64,000 nt of DNA from Cyathus striatus (taxonomy: Eukaryota > Basidiomycota > Agaricomycetes > Agaricales > Nidulariaceae). This document shows, piece by piece, positions 11,826 through 22,028 of this stretch (positions are counted from its first letter, which is position 1; the number at the start of each line of letters is the position of its first letter). The translations under genes were made by a program, and so were the position numbers. The stretch lies in contig JAOVFP010000005.1 of the NCBI GenBank assembly GCA_025738555.1, positions 6,138,001 through 6,202,000 on the forward strand, in the 5' to 3' direction. Under the pieces are notes generated by a model. It was not told the origin of the DNA, made no database searches, and saw only the letters and a list, made by a program, of their open reading frames with translations.

Positions 11826-12919
11826 TGATACACGGGTTAAATAATATGACATACTTTATTTATTTTTCTTTATATCTCATTTTGAGATATCGGACTGAGG
11901 GCATTGAGTTGGACACCAAGGGGAGGGGCTGAGGTCCCAAGTTGCCTCCCATAAATCACTAAGGGATATAACTAAATATTAAAACCTATACTCCGCCTCA
12001 GTACTGAATTCAAATCCTTTAAACAAATACGATACCTATTTATCTTCATAAACACGATGTCGTATTGCCAATCCCAAAGTAACATAAAAGAACTTCATAA
12101 CTAAAGAATAAGTACTCAGTACAAATGACGATAAATGGAGACAGAATAATGACTAGACAACTACCAGAACCTCAGACCCAATATCCAGCTATCATAGCCT
12201 ATGTGATAACGGTATGTTGGTGACATAACAGAGTGCAAAGCGGGAAGGGTGAAAGCGTAGCGATGAAGAGATGATGCATTATTGAGGAAATGGCGAGCCA
12301 AGCAGGAAGTGCATCACGCATCATTGCCACAACTTCCGAATTAGGAAGGCACTGATGAAAGCGCCCATGTGCGCATGCGCCGTTGCAATATGGTGTCAGA
12401 TAGGGAAACATATGAATGCCCGATGATTGGCCGTGCATGCCTGGACTATATCTGGGCGTTGACACATATCCAACCTAGACCAGAGTTACTGTGTGGGTAG
12501 GAAAGCACAGTAGATAAGAAACTGTAAATAAGTGCATGAGTAAATGTATATAGAGGAGCGAGGAGGGAAAGAAACGGGAGGAACTGCATGGGCATTCTTC
12601 CCCCCCACAGACAGGGCGGTGTATCAGACAGAACAGTACAGAACTAGAATACAAATTTGACATACTGATTTAAAACTGAACTCGTTTTGAATTAAAATCT
12701 GAACCGTTGATCATTGAATCGTTGAAGTCCCGCTGCATACTAAAAATAGATATACCTTGTTCTAAATTTAGTTTACCTTTGAAAAGAATTGATATTCGTG
12801 CGCCCTCGAACTTATTAAATCTTTGAGCTTGGGAACTTAGAATATAAAATTGCATTGGAATTGGGAAACTATTCTAAGTGTGTATTAAAGTAATCTAAAC
12901 CCATGCACTAAGTACATCA
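11826..12919 (+). repeat. 3' LTR of the Ty3 element
   Basis: Matches 388-1481 base for base except for about 32 differences, nearly all transitions. It ends ACATCA and is followed by ATTTC of the host tandem repeat. Confidence 0.95.
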
Positions 12920-13165
12920 ATTTCTAAACCCATATAATTATTTTCATGGCTATCTTGCTTTTACACTGCTGGTAATGCTTAGCATGATGATCAAACTTAT
13001 ATTCAACTGATACTTCGTATAGTATTTTTTGGGTGATTTCTAAACTCATAATTATTTTCATAGCTATCTTGCTTTTACACTGCTGGTAATGCTTCACATG
13101 ATGATCAAACTTATATTCAACTGATACTTCATATAGTATTTTTTAGGTGATTTCTAAAACCATGT
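12920..13165 (+). repeat. Tandem repeat, about 114-bp unit, at the Ty3 insertion site
   Basis: Two near-identical units beginning ATTTCTAAAC (12920 and about 13034) and the start of a third at about 13147. Each contains ATCTTGCTTTTACACTGC and ends TTTTTGGGTG or TTTTTAGGTG. The Ty3 element sits exactly at a unit boundary, so the left flank carries the tail of another unit. Confidence 0.85.
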
Positions 13166-14470
13166 AACCCCCCCAAACAGCTAATGGACTGATATGGCCT
13201 GATATGACCTTATCTGAACAGATATGCCAATTTCGATTTTTCTGACATAATTTCCCACAGGTAGTAGGGTAGGTAGGGTCAGGCTGAAGGCTTGAAATTT
13301 TTTTATGGAACCCTTTGTACTTCAGCCTGAATAGGCTTCAAATAAAAATTTGTAGTGGATTGCCAGTTGTATATAACTTCTACTTACAGTGTTGGGGCAT
13401 TGCTTGACACACCCACTTTTATATCCCTTTTCTATTGACTATCATTACAAAAAGTTTATATACATATTATAGAACATATTGGGAGTGATAATGTAGAATA
13501 TTGAGGTACAATTAGTTGGTAGTATGTATGTATGAATCAAATTTCTAAAGGGATAGGTTCTTGGCCTGAAACACAACTTGACACAGTAGTGTCACTGTAA
13601 GGCGGCACCTTACCTACGTATCGCGGGGTATTGTTTGTACGTATTGTAGTTCACCCTCGGATTGTTTGGCAACGCCTAACAGCATTGCCACGTATAAATA
13701 ACTACTATGACAAATCTTTACATGTAACTTTTTTACTTGCACATTCGTAGACACCAATAGATTTGGTCTGGTTTACGTGGTGTGTGAGTAAGCACGAGTT
13801 CAGTAGAGGATCACAACCTCTACACTTTTTTAAACCTACCAAGGTTTTTGCGACTCTACGAGAACCATGCGAACGATCGCGTGGTGTGCGACAGCGTGGA
13901 ACAGAACCCCACGTGTTATAAAAAGACTTCCATATCAAGACCAAAAAACTCTGCATTGTCCCCAACAAGGCAACTCTCATCAACTACCACCTTCCAAACT
14001 CGTCATGAAGCATAGCCTTCATACACATATAGACATGTCCTCCCCTCCCAATTCCTCCTGTCGACAACTACCCCCCACTTGAGCAGTGGGCTGTTAGGCC
14101 CACCCGCCAGGGGGCTCAGCCCTCCCGTTGCCCCCATACCTGTACAAGGAAGGGGGCCAGAGGCCCAATCCCCAATACAAAATCTTGAACAAACAGTGGC
14201 CACAGTCGCCGTAAGTGAATACCAGCAAGGGGACAACGGCCCCTTGCACGTCAGCGATCTTGAACTACCAAGCAACACGAACAGAGCAGCGCAAACAACG
14301 GCGCTGCCCCCACAACCCACAAATGAAACGCAAGCACCGGCGACGATGCCACGTCACCAACCACAGGTAAGGGGCAAGGACAATGAGTCCGATGGCGAAT
14401 CAGTCGACATGGACAAACTGCAGGTGGCCCTGCAGGAAAGAGTTGCTGCTTTCCATGCGCTGAACACATA
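13166..14470. other. Leader-like region, no complete gene
   Basis: No complete gene is visible. Around 13690 is a TATA-like CGTATAAATAAC, and 13560-13870 is GC-richer and reads like a retroelement leader or a promoter for the open frame that follows on the plus strand. I found no matching second copy in the window, so I do not call an LTR. Confidence 0.4.
14079..14470 (+). pseudogene. Pro/Gln-rich open fragment cut by a foldback element
   Basis: A plus-strand frame without its own ATG (first codon TTG) encodes a Pro-, Gln- and Asp-rich peptide ending KLQVALQERVAAFHALNT; the stop is supplied at the very edge of the foldback element that begins at 14471. An upstream frame with ATGs (13867-14082) ends just as this one opens, so the gene may carry a frameshift. 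I do not recognise the protein. It may be the N-terminal part of a gene or retroelement gag interrupted by the insertion. Confidence 0.35.
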
Positions 14471-16310
14471 AGTGTCAGCCATCATGATCATTTGCCATAG
14501 AACTAGCAGAATATTACTATGCTCAAATGTGATCATTTACTATAATACTAGCAGAATATTCCCATGCTCAAATGTGATCATTTATATAGAACTAGCTAAT
14601 TGCTCACACTCAAATGTGATCATTTACCATAGGACTAGCAAAATATTCCCATGCTCAAATGTGATCATTTACATAGGACTAGCTAATTGCTCACACTCAA
14701 ATGTGATCATTTACTATAATACTAGCAGATTGTTCCCATGCTCATATCTGATCATTTACAATAGGACTACCACAGTATTCACACACTCAAATGTGATCAT
14801 TTACATATTACCACCAGAATATTCTCACAATTAAATGTGATCATTTATGATAATACTAGCAGAATATTCCCATGCTCAAATATGATCATTTATGATAATA
14901 CTAGCAGAATATTCCCACGCTCAAATATGATCATTTATGATAGGACTAGCAGAATATTCCCACGCTCAAATATGATCATTTATGATAGGACTAGCAGATT
15001 GTTCCCACACTCAAATGTGATCATCTGTCTTATTAAAACATAACATTGTGATTACCAGAAAGTAGTGTTGACACAATGTGATTTCAGCTTAGTGCTATGA
15101 ATGCTGAATTCAACCAATACAGGTAAACAGTAAGAGAAAATGATATAATGGTTGTAACAGATATTGTGTGACATGAATTTGGAAATGTAACCTATGTGAC
15201 TACATGACAGGAGTATTATACAAGCAAATGTGAGAAGTTTGACAGCTAAGTGTGACAGCTATAAACAACAAGACAAATGTGGAATATATGTAGAGTGTGA
15301 TATACATGATAAAATGTGACATATGTAAAAGTGTGATGTGTGTGACAAAATGTGACGTGTCTAAAAGTGTGACATGTGTGACAACGTGTGACGTGTTTAA
15401 ATGTGTGACATGTGTGACATGTCTAAATGTGTGACAAAATGTGACGTGACAAAATGTGTGACATGTGTGACATATCGAAATGTGTGACAAAATGTGACGT
15501 GTCAAAAAGTGTGACATGTGACATGTGTAAAAGTGTGACATATGTCACATATGTCACAAATGTGACACAGTGTGACACAATGTGACATACATGAACAACC
15601 TATTATGCCACCTGCATGACCTAATGATCACTTATAATCACTTATAAGTGTGGGAATATTCTGCTAATATTTTAGTAAATGATCACATTTGAGTGTGGGA
15701 ACAATCTGCTAGTCCTATCATAAATGATCATATTTGAGCGTGGGAATATTCTGCTAGTCCTATCATAAATGATCATATTTGAGCGTGGGAATATTCTGCT
15801 AGTATTATCATAAATGATCATATTTGAGCGTGGGAATATTCTGCTAGTATTATCATAAATGATCACATTTAATTGTGAGAATATTCTGGTGGTAATATGT
15901 AAATGATCACATTTGAGTGTGTGAATACTGTGGTAGTCCTATTGTAAATGATCAGATATGAGCATGGGAACAATCTGCTAGTATTATAGTAAATGATCAC
16001 ATTTGAGTGTGAGCAATTAGCTAGTCCTATGTAAATGATCACATTTGAGCATGGGAATATTTTGCTAGTCCTATGGTAAATGATCACATTTGAGTGTGAG
16101 CAATTAGCTAGTTCTATATAAATGATCACATTTGAGCATGGGAATATTCTGCTAGTATTATAGTAAATGATCACATTTGAGCATAGTAATATTCTGCTAG
16201 TTCTATGGCAAATGATCACATTTGATCGCCTAAGCGATCATTTTTTGCCCTGGTAAAATGATTGTGGCAATCATTTTACCAGGGCAAAAAATGATCATGA
16301 TGGCTGACAC
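14471..16310. mobile_element. Foldback DNA element 1 (AGTGTCAGCC ends)
   Basis: The left end AGTGTCAGCCATCATGATCA is mirrored on the right by TGATCATGATGGCTGACAC. Each arm is about 570 bp of tandem units, roughly 45-50 bp long, each with a TGATCATTTA or TGATCATTTG palindromic core; the right arm (about 15660-16225) is the reverse complement of the left (14480-15040). The middle carries a TGTGACATG-type short-repeat block (about 15290-15590). No transposase is present. TA stands before the left end, but the right junction reads GACAC then CACTC, so no target duplication is visible and that end may be rearranged. The superfamily is not assigned. Confidence 0.8.
16236..16296. repeat. 61-bp perfect palindrome in the right arm only
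   Basis: A 29-nt arm (16236-16264, starting GATCATTTTTTGCCC) and its exact reverse complement (16268-16296) are separated by TGG. A small palindrome, GATCGCCTAAGCGATC, overlaps its left edge. The left arm of the foldback element lacks this insert although the surrounding terminal sequence is otherwise the same. Confidence 0.85.
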
Positions 16311-17952
16311 CACTCAAAAGAGGGGATGGGGCAGCTGGCATAGGTGAGTCAGGGATGATAGGTGAGTCGTAAGTACTTGACGTAGTTTGAGAAGGCACGT
16401 CAGCATATGAATAGACTTTCGCAGATGGCATTTGTGGGTCACGAGCTGCATACGCTGTCGTATAGCAAGGGGAAGGCGGTTCGGATGGAGGAGGGGTGAA
16501 TGTGGATGGCACAGCCACGTATGCACAGACAGGAGGGGGGTAACTATGAAGCCAGGGTGGGGGTGTAGAAACGGGTACGACAGGGATAGTGGGAGCTGGC
16601 AAGGGCGCTAGTACTGGTGTGGAGAGTTCCTCTTGTGAAACTACATGTGTAGTTGAAGGCGGCATTGTCAGCGTGATGAGTGGTACAGCTGGAGGGGGTG
16701 TAGGCGGAAGTTTTGGTGTCCTAGGCTCAGACCTAACGTCTGCATCATCAACCATAAAGTTGTCGAACGCATGAGCGACGTCGTTGTCATCACAGCCAGA
16801 TATGAAATCTCCAAAATCCTTGTTAGCTTGAACCAACTCAGAAGCCGTTTGCGGGAATTGGAGGAGTGGGGAGTTGTATACGTCAAAATCAGAGTCCCCC
16901 TCACTGACAGACATGTCATCTTCATCGGATGAGATATCCATGTCTGAGGCCACATATGATAGAAAGTATTTGAGTGGCTTCTTGATAGTGATAGGCTCTG
17001 GAAGCTCCTGAGCTTGAATAACCGGTGAGTGGGGCGGAGTGTGAGGTAAAATGATGTAAGGGTTGCTCTCAAGTTCCGGGAGTAGGGGTGAGGCAGAGGT
17101 GCAACTTGAGACGTCAGACATGTCGTCGACATCCGAGAGATACGAAAGCTCGGAGATGGGGGAGCACGGGGGTGAGGAGGCAGAATCCATGCAGACATCT
17201 TCTCCAGTGTACCGTTGTAGATGAAGAAGTCCTGCTTGCAGGGGCGAAACGAAGGGACGGTCCAAGGCATGCATCTCCTTGGGCCATGCGTGTAATGCCC
17301 AGGAAATAATGCGATTAACGTCAGGATACTCAGTGACATGCTTACCCTCGTGATTGTCCTGAAGTTTCCTCCACATCAGCTCCTGCGACAAGGGGATTCC
17401 TCCTTTCCATTTCTCCGACTTGTCCAGTACGAAGTCTCCAATCCGCTGAAGTAGTTCAAACTCGCTGCCAGTAACATACTGTACATCGCATGGTGCAATC
17501 CTGTTCAAGACGGGCAAGACTCTGTTGCGGTCAAAATGCTCCAAGAGCTCGATGAAGCTATCAAAGGTCCCATCGGTATTGGCGAGCGCGTTGTCGAGTT
17601 GCGGATTGCCAGAGCGAGACCGTTTGTCGGGGAAGTCAGGGAGTAGAGGAACGCGGAAGGGGTCTAGACGAGAGGGAATGAGGGAAGGGTGAAAAGATGC
17701 ATCGTCGTAAGGATCATAAGGGTCTTGGCATTTGTAGTAGTGAGAAACAGCTTCCCACTGTACCTCGTCCTTATCAGGAAGGAGATACTCCCACGATTCG
17801 CGCTTGTAGTCGGGTTCGGGATAAAAGGTGACAAAGGCGTGGCCTTTTGCCTCAGCAGGAAGTCCAGTCTCGCTGTTGTGGAAAGATAAAACCGAATTGA
17901 GGGCAACGTACTCCCTAATTTCGTTATAATGAATATCGTGCTGGCAGCCCAA
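16311..17952 (-). pseudogene. Truncated unrecognised gene trapped between foldback elements
   Basis: A long minus-strand frame, about 550 residues, with normal protein-like composition. The N-terminal half looks folded (starts GCQHDIHYNEIREYV; contains CDVQYVTGSEFELLQRIG and VNRIISWALHAWP). The C-terminal half is acidic then Pro/Ser/Thr-rich and disordered. There is no ATG in frame: the first usable codon is TTG, and a TGA lies a few codons upstream next to the end of foldback element 2. At the other end the frame runs into foldback element 1 and borrows the codons GVSHHDHFLPW before a stop. Both termini are therefore lost. I think it is a fragment of a conserved fungal gene of unknown function. 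Confidence 0.6.
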
Positions 17953-18659
17953 GTATACAGAAGATGCTGTGGTTCATAAGTGTCAGCCAATTTGGATCAT
18001 AAAAAGCCCAGGTTTTATGAAAAAGTGATCACAAAATCCCTGACTTCCATGATCACTGCTAAAATCTAATGGTATTCATTATTATTAATGAATGTTTGAG
18101 TGATCAAAGGTGATCATTGGATGTTATAATAGTGTATGATGGATATTAAAGGACATATTGACTACTAATGAATACTAATGAATGTGAAAGTGATCATAAG
18201 TGATCATGATATGATATAATGGTGTATTATAGTGTGTAATGACTACTAGTGAATACTAATGGATGTGTAAGTGATCATAAGTGATCATGGTATGTTGTAA
18301 TAGCATATTATAGTGCATAATGGCTACTGGTGAATACTAATGAATGTGGAAGTGATCATAAGTGATCATGGTATAGTATAATGGTGTATTATAGTGTGTA
18401 ATGACTACTAGTTAATACTAATGAATGTGGAAGTGATCATATGTGATCATGATATGTTATAATAGTGTTTTATAGTGTGTAATGACTACTGGCAAATACT
18501 AATGAATGTAGAAGTGATCATAAGTGATCATGGTATGTTATAATAGCATATCATTGTGTGTAATGCCTACTAGTTAATACTAATGAATGTAAAAGTGATC
18601 ATAAGTGATCATTGTATAAATAATAGCATATTAATTTATAAATGAATATAGGAATATCA

Positions 18660-19230
18660 CATTTTCCCACATGTCACACCTGTCACGCTCGTCACATCCG
18701 TCACATATGTCACGAGTGTTACGAATGTCACGCTCCACATATTTGTCACATATGTCACATATGTCACGTATGTAGCATTTGTCATACTTGTCACACTTGT
18801 TGTGTATGTCACGTATGTCACGTATGTCACACCTGTCATATTTTTCACATATGTCACATGTCTCATGTATGTCACACCTGTCACACCTGTCGTATTTGTC
18901 ACGTATGTCACATTTGTCACATTTGTCACACTTATGTACGTCATGTATGTCACATGTGTCACATGTGTCACAGTATGAATGTCACGCTCCTCATATTTGT
19001 CACACCTGTTGTATATGTCATGTATGTAGCATTTGTCACATTTGTCACACTTTTTATACATGTCACACCTGTTATGTATATCACATTTGTCATGCATATC
19101 ACATTCTTACATGTCACGCTTGTCAGATTCGTCACACCTGTCACGCTCGTCACATATATCACATATTTTACTACTTGTCACATATGTTTCACTTATCAGT
19201 CCCATCTGTCACAAATGTCACCCCTTCCCT
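18660..19230. repeat. TGTCACNNN array, left arm of foldback element 2
   Basis: Dozens of imperfect 9-bp units TGTCAC followed by three variable bases (ATA, GTA, CTT, TTT common), in register over more than 500 bp. Because 9 is a multiple of 3, several frames stay open and give artificial Cys/His-rich or Thr/Val-rich ORFs; these are not genes. Confidence 0.85.
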
Positions 19231-20769
19231 ATATGTTACAAATGTCACATTTTCTGTATTTGTCACTCCTTTCCTGTATGTTACACTTGCACCCATATCA
19301 CACTTGTTATACTTTACATTTACACCTTTCCCACATATCATTGTTAGCATATTGATCTCACAAGTAAATTTACTTGCCATACAGATTACATCTGTCACAA
19401 ATTTTACCACTTGTCACATCTTATATTACCACATGCCATGCTTTTTCTGCTACTCATCACACCATTTTCATCACACCATTTCTGCCACCAATTGTTGTCT
19501 GAAGCAACAAATAATGAAGGAGGGTAGATTGAGAAAAAGGAGAATGATAAGAGATGAAAAGCTCAGACACAGACACAGACACAGACACAAATACAAATAG
19601 GAGGAAACTTGTGGTCAACTATCAAATTACAGGGGGTTTATATACTAGGGTTATCAACCAAAGTCCTACCAAGGCCTGAACCAGAGGCTGTACAACCCAG
19701 AATATCTAACATTGTGCCTTTCCTGCCACCTGTTGCAACTTTCCTAACAAGTTGCACATTTCACACTTTCCCTATTCACCACATCCATCACATCTTTTCC
19801 TATATATCATATAGTACTAACTGTATACTATCTTCCCACTATCACATCTCTTATCTCTTTGTCTCACTTCATGTTTAGTCCAATTGTGTTGTTTTATTCA
19901 TGTCACTCATTCTACTATGGTTCCATGTTATTGTTAAAACTTATAACTTTCTAATGTCTCAAGTCTTGATATCAATATGATACTGTTTTCATGTCCTACT
20001 AGTACTTATCTATTTATAAGCAAGAACTGCTACATAACCAGCTGTTGTATGTATCATTATCACAGATGTCTCAACTGACTCTCAGCTTACTCTCATCTGA
20101 GACTTAAATATAACAAGTAGCTAAATGTAACAATCATGTGAGTGCTTAAAATGTATAATTCCCATAACTCAGTGAAGGCTATCAACCTTGACAATTTCAA
20201 ACTGATTGCAGATGACATAGTGTCATATATGTCATATTTGATATGAGATTCTTGAGACAATTATTACACATGTAACTGTATGAATATCTAAATACTGATG
20301 TGAGCTTTGACAAAGATCAGAAATATAAGGATCTTGACTTCAACTTGTGTGCTGTGTACAATGCAGTTCTTTGTGTTCAGATATATTATAGCAAGTCATA
20401 TCTTTCTATTTTAATACTGAAGATTGGTACACTAAAGATGTGTTCACCAAAACAGGTTTGAAGTAGGGGAATGAAATAGAATCTTCAATTTGTAATGTAT
20501 GTAATATTTATAGAAGTATGATGTGTAATATAACTGAAAAATGTGACATGTAAGAAAAGTGTAACAAAATGAAAGAAAATGTATGACAGATATAACAAAC
20601 ATGGAAAATGTGACAAATATGTAAGGAATGTGACAAATGTGTAAAATATGATAAGTGTTATATGAATGATGCTTGAAGAGTGCAACAGGTATAACAGACA
20701 GGAAAAAGGGTGACAAATGTGGAAAACATGACATTTGTGACAGATGGGAGTGATAAGTGTGATATATAT

Positions 20770-21350
20770 GACCAGTAGTAAAATGTGTGACATATGTGAC
20801 GAGTGTGACGAGTGTGACGAGTGTGATGAATCTGACAAGTATGACATGTAAGAATGTGATATGCATGACAAATGTGACATACATAACAGGTGTGACATGT
20901 ATAAAAAGTGTGACAAGTGTGACAAATGCTACATACATGACATATACAACAGATGTGACAAATATGAGGAGTGTGACATTCGTACTGTGACACCTGTGAC
21001 ATACATGAGACGTGTGACATGCATAAATATGTGATATACATGACAAATACGACATGTGTGACATGTGTGACATACATGAGACGTGTGACATACGTGACAA
21101 ATACAACAGGTGTGACAAGTGTGACATACATGAGAAATGTAATATACATGAGACGTTTGATATGCATCACAGATGTGACATACATGATAGGTGTGACAAA
21201 TGTGACATATGTGAGAGATGTGACAAGTGTGATATATATGAGAGATGTGACATATGTGACAAATATGTGGAGCGTGACATTCGTAACACTCGTGACATAT
21301 GTGACGGATGTGACGAGCGTGACAGGTGTGACATGTGGGAAAATGTGATA
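20770..21350. repeat. TGTGACNNN array, right arm of foldback element 2
   Basis: The inverted counterpart of the left array; the outermost 150 bp (to about 21350) are nearly the exact reverse complement of 18650-18800. It drifts further from the left array towards the centre of the element. Confidence 0.85.
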
Positions 21351-22028
21351 TTCCTATATTCATTTATAAATTAATATGCTATTATTTATACAATGATCAC
21401 TTATGATCACTTTTACATTCATTAGTATTAACTAGTAGGCATTACACACAATGATATGCTATTATAACATACCATGATCACTTATGATCACTTCTACATT
21501 CATTAGTATTTGCCAGTAGTCATTACACACTATAAAACACTATTATAACATATCATGATCACATATGATCACTTCCACATTCATTAGTATTAACTAGTAG
21601 TCATTACACACTATAATACACCATTATACTATACCATGATCACTTATGATCACTTCCACATTCATTAGTATTCACCAGTAGCCATTATGCACTATAATAT
21701 GCTATTACAACATACCATGATCACTTATGATCACTTACACATCCATTAGTATTCACTAGTAGTCATTACACACTATAATACACCATTATATCATATCATG
21801 ATCACTTATGATCACTTTCACATTCATTAGTATTCATTAGTAGTCAATATGTCCTTTAATATCCATCATACACTATTATAACATCCAATGATCACCTTTG
21901 ATCACTCAAACATTCATTAATAATAATGAATACCATTAGATTTTAGCAGTGATCATGGAAGTCAGGGATTTTGTGATCACTTTTTCATAAAACCTGGGCT
22001 TTTTATGATCCAAATTGGCTGACACTTA

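Larger units (their letters stand above)
388..12919 (+). mobile_element. Ty3/gypsy LTR retrotransposon with antisense genes
   Basis: A 12,532-bp element bounded by two 1,094-bp LTRs that begin TGATAC and end ACATCA. ATTT stands on both sides, a 4-bp target duplication (or an eroded 5-bp one). Order inside: primer-binding candidate, gag, protease, reverse transcriptase, RNase H, integrase, about 3.4 kb carrying two minus-strand spliced genes, purine tract, 3' LTR. By eye the LTRs differ at about 32 positions, all but one transitions and many of them CpG against TpG or CpA, so the copy is not recent. The RT-integrase text belongs to a Ty3 lineage common in Agaricomycetes (RT core YIDD, integrase HHCC and D,D,E). 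The sense genes are broken and the copy cannot be autonomous as it stands. Confidence 0.93.
17979..22026. mobile_element. Foldback DNA element 2 (4 kb, AGTGTCAGCC ends)
   Basis: The ends are AGTGTCAGCCAATTTGG and its exact inverse, with TA on each side (17977-17978 and 22027-22028), giving a 2-bp target duplication. Each arm has three layers: an about 70-bp terminal inverted repeat, then at least six tandem units of about 81 bp carrying paired TGATCA palindromes (18060-18620 left, 21380-21900 right), then 9-bp TGTCAC-type arrays. The centre (about 19600-20480) is unique and non-coding as far as I can see, with a short (ACAGAC)n microsatellite at 19564-19597. No transposase is present, so this is a non-autonomous element of the same family as element 1. 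Confidence 0.85.

Noticed and set aside
13560..13870. 5' LTR of the copia element
   Set aside because: It does not resemble the 3' LTR starting TGTCAGAATTGG at 24660, so it cannot be its partner.
14480..15040. CRISPR-like array
   Set aside because: Regular units about 45-50 bp long, but the 'spacers' are themselves repeated and the array is mirrored as an inverted repeat in a eukaryotic transposon; no Cas genes.
14472..16219. Open frames with repeated NVIIYxNTSRIFPCS peptides on both strands
   Set aside because: They translate the tandem units of the foldback arms; the plus and minus copies are identical because the arms are inverted repeats.
18642..21374. Long open frames rich in Cys/His or Thr/Val across the foldback arms
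   Set aside because: They are translations of the 9-bp TGTCAC/TGTGAC arrays, open in several frames on both strands; no gene-like composition or splice structure.
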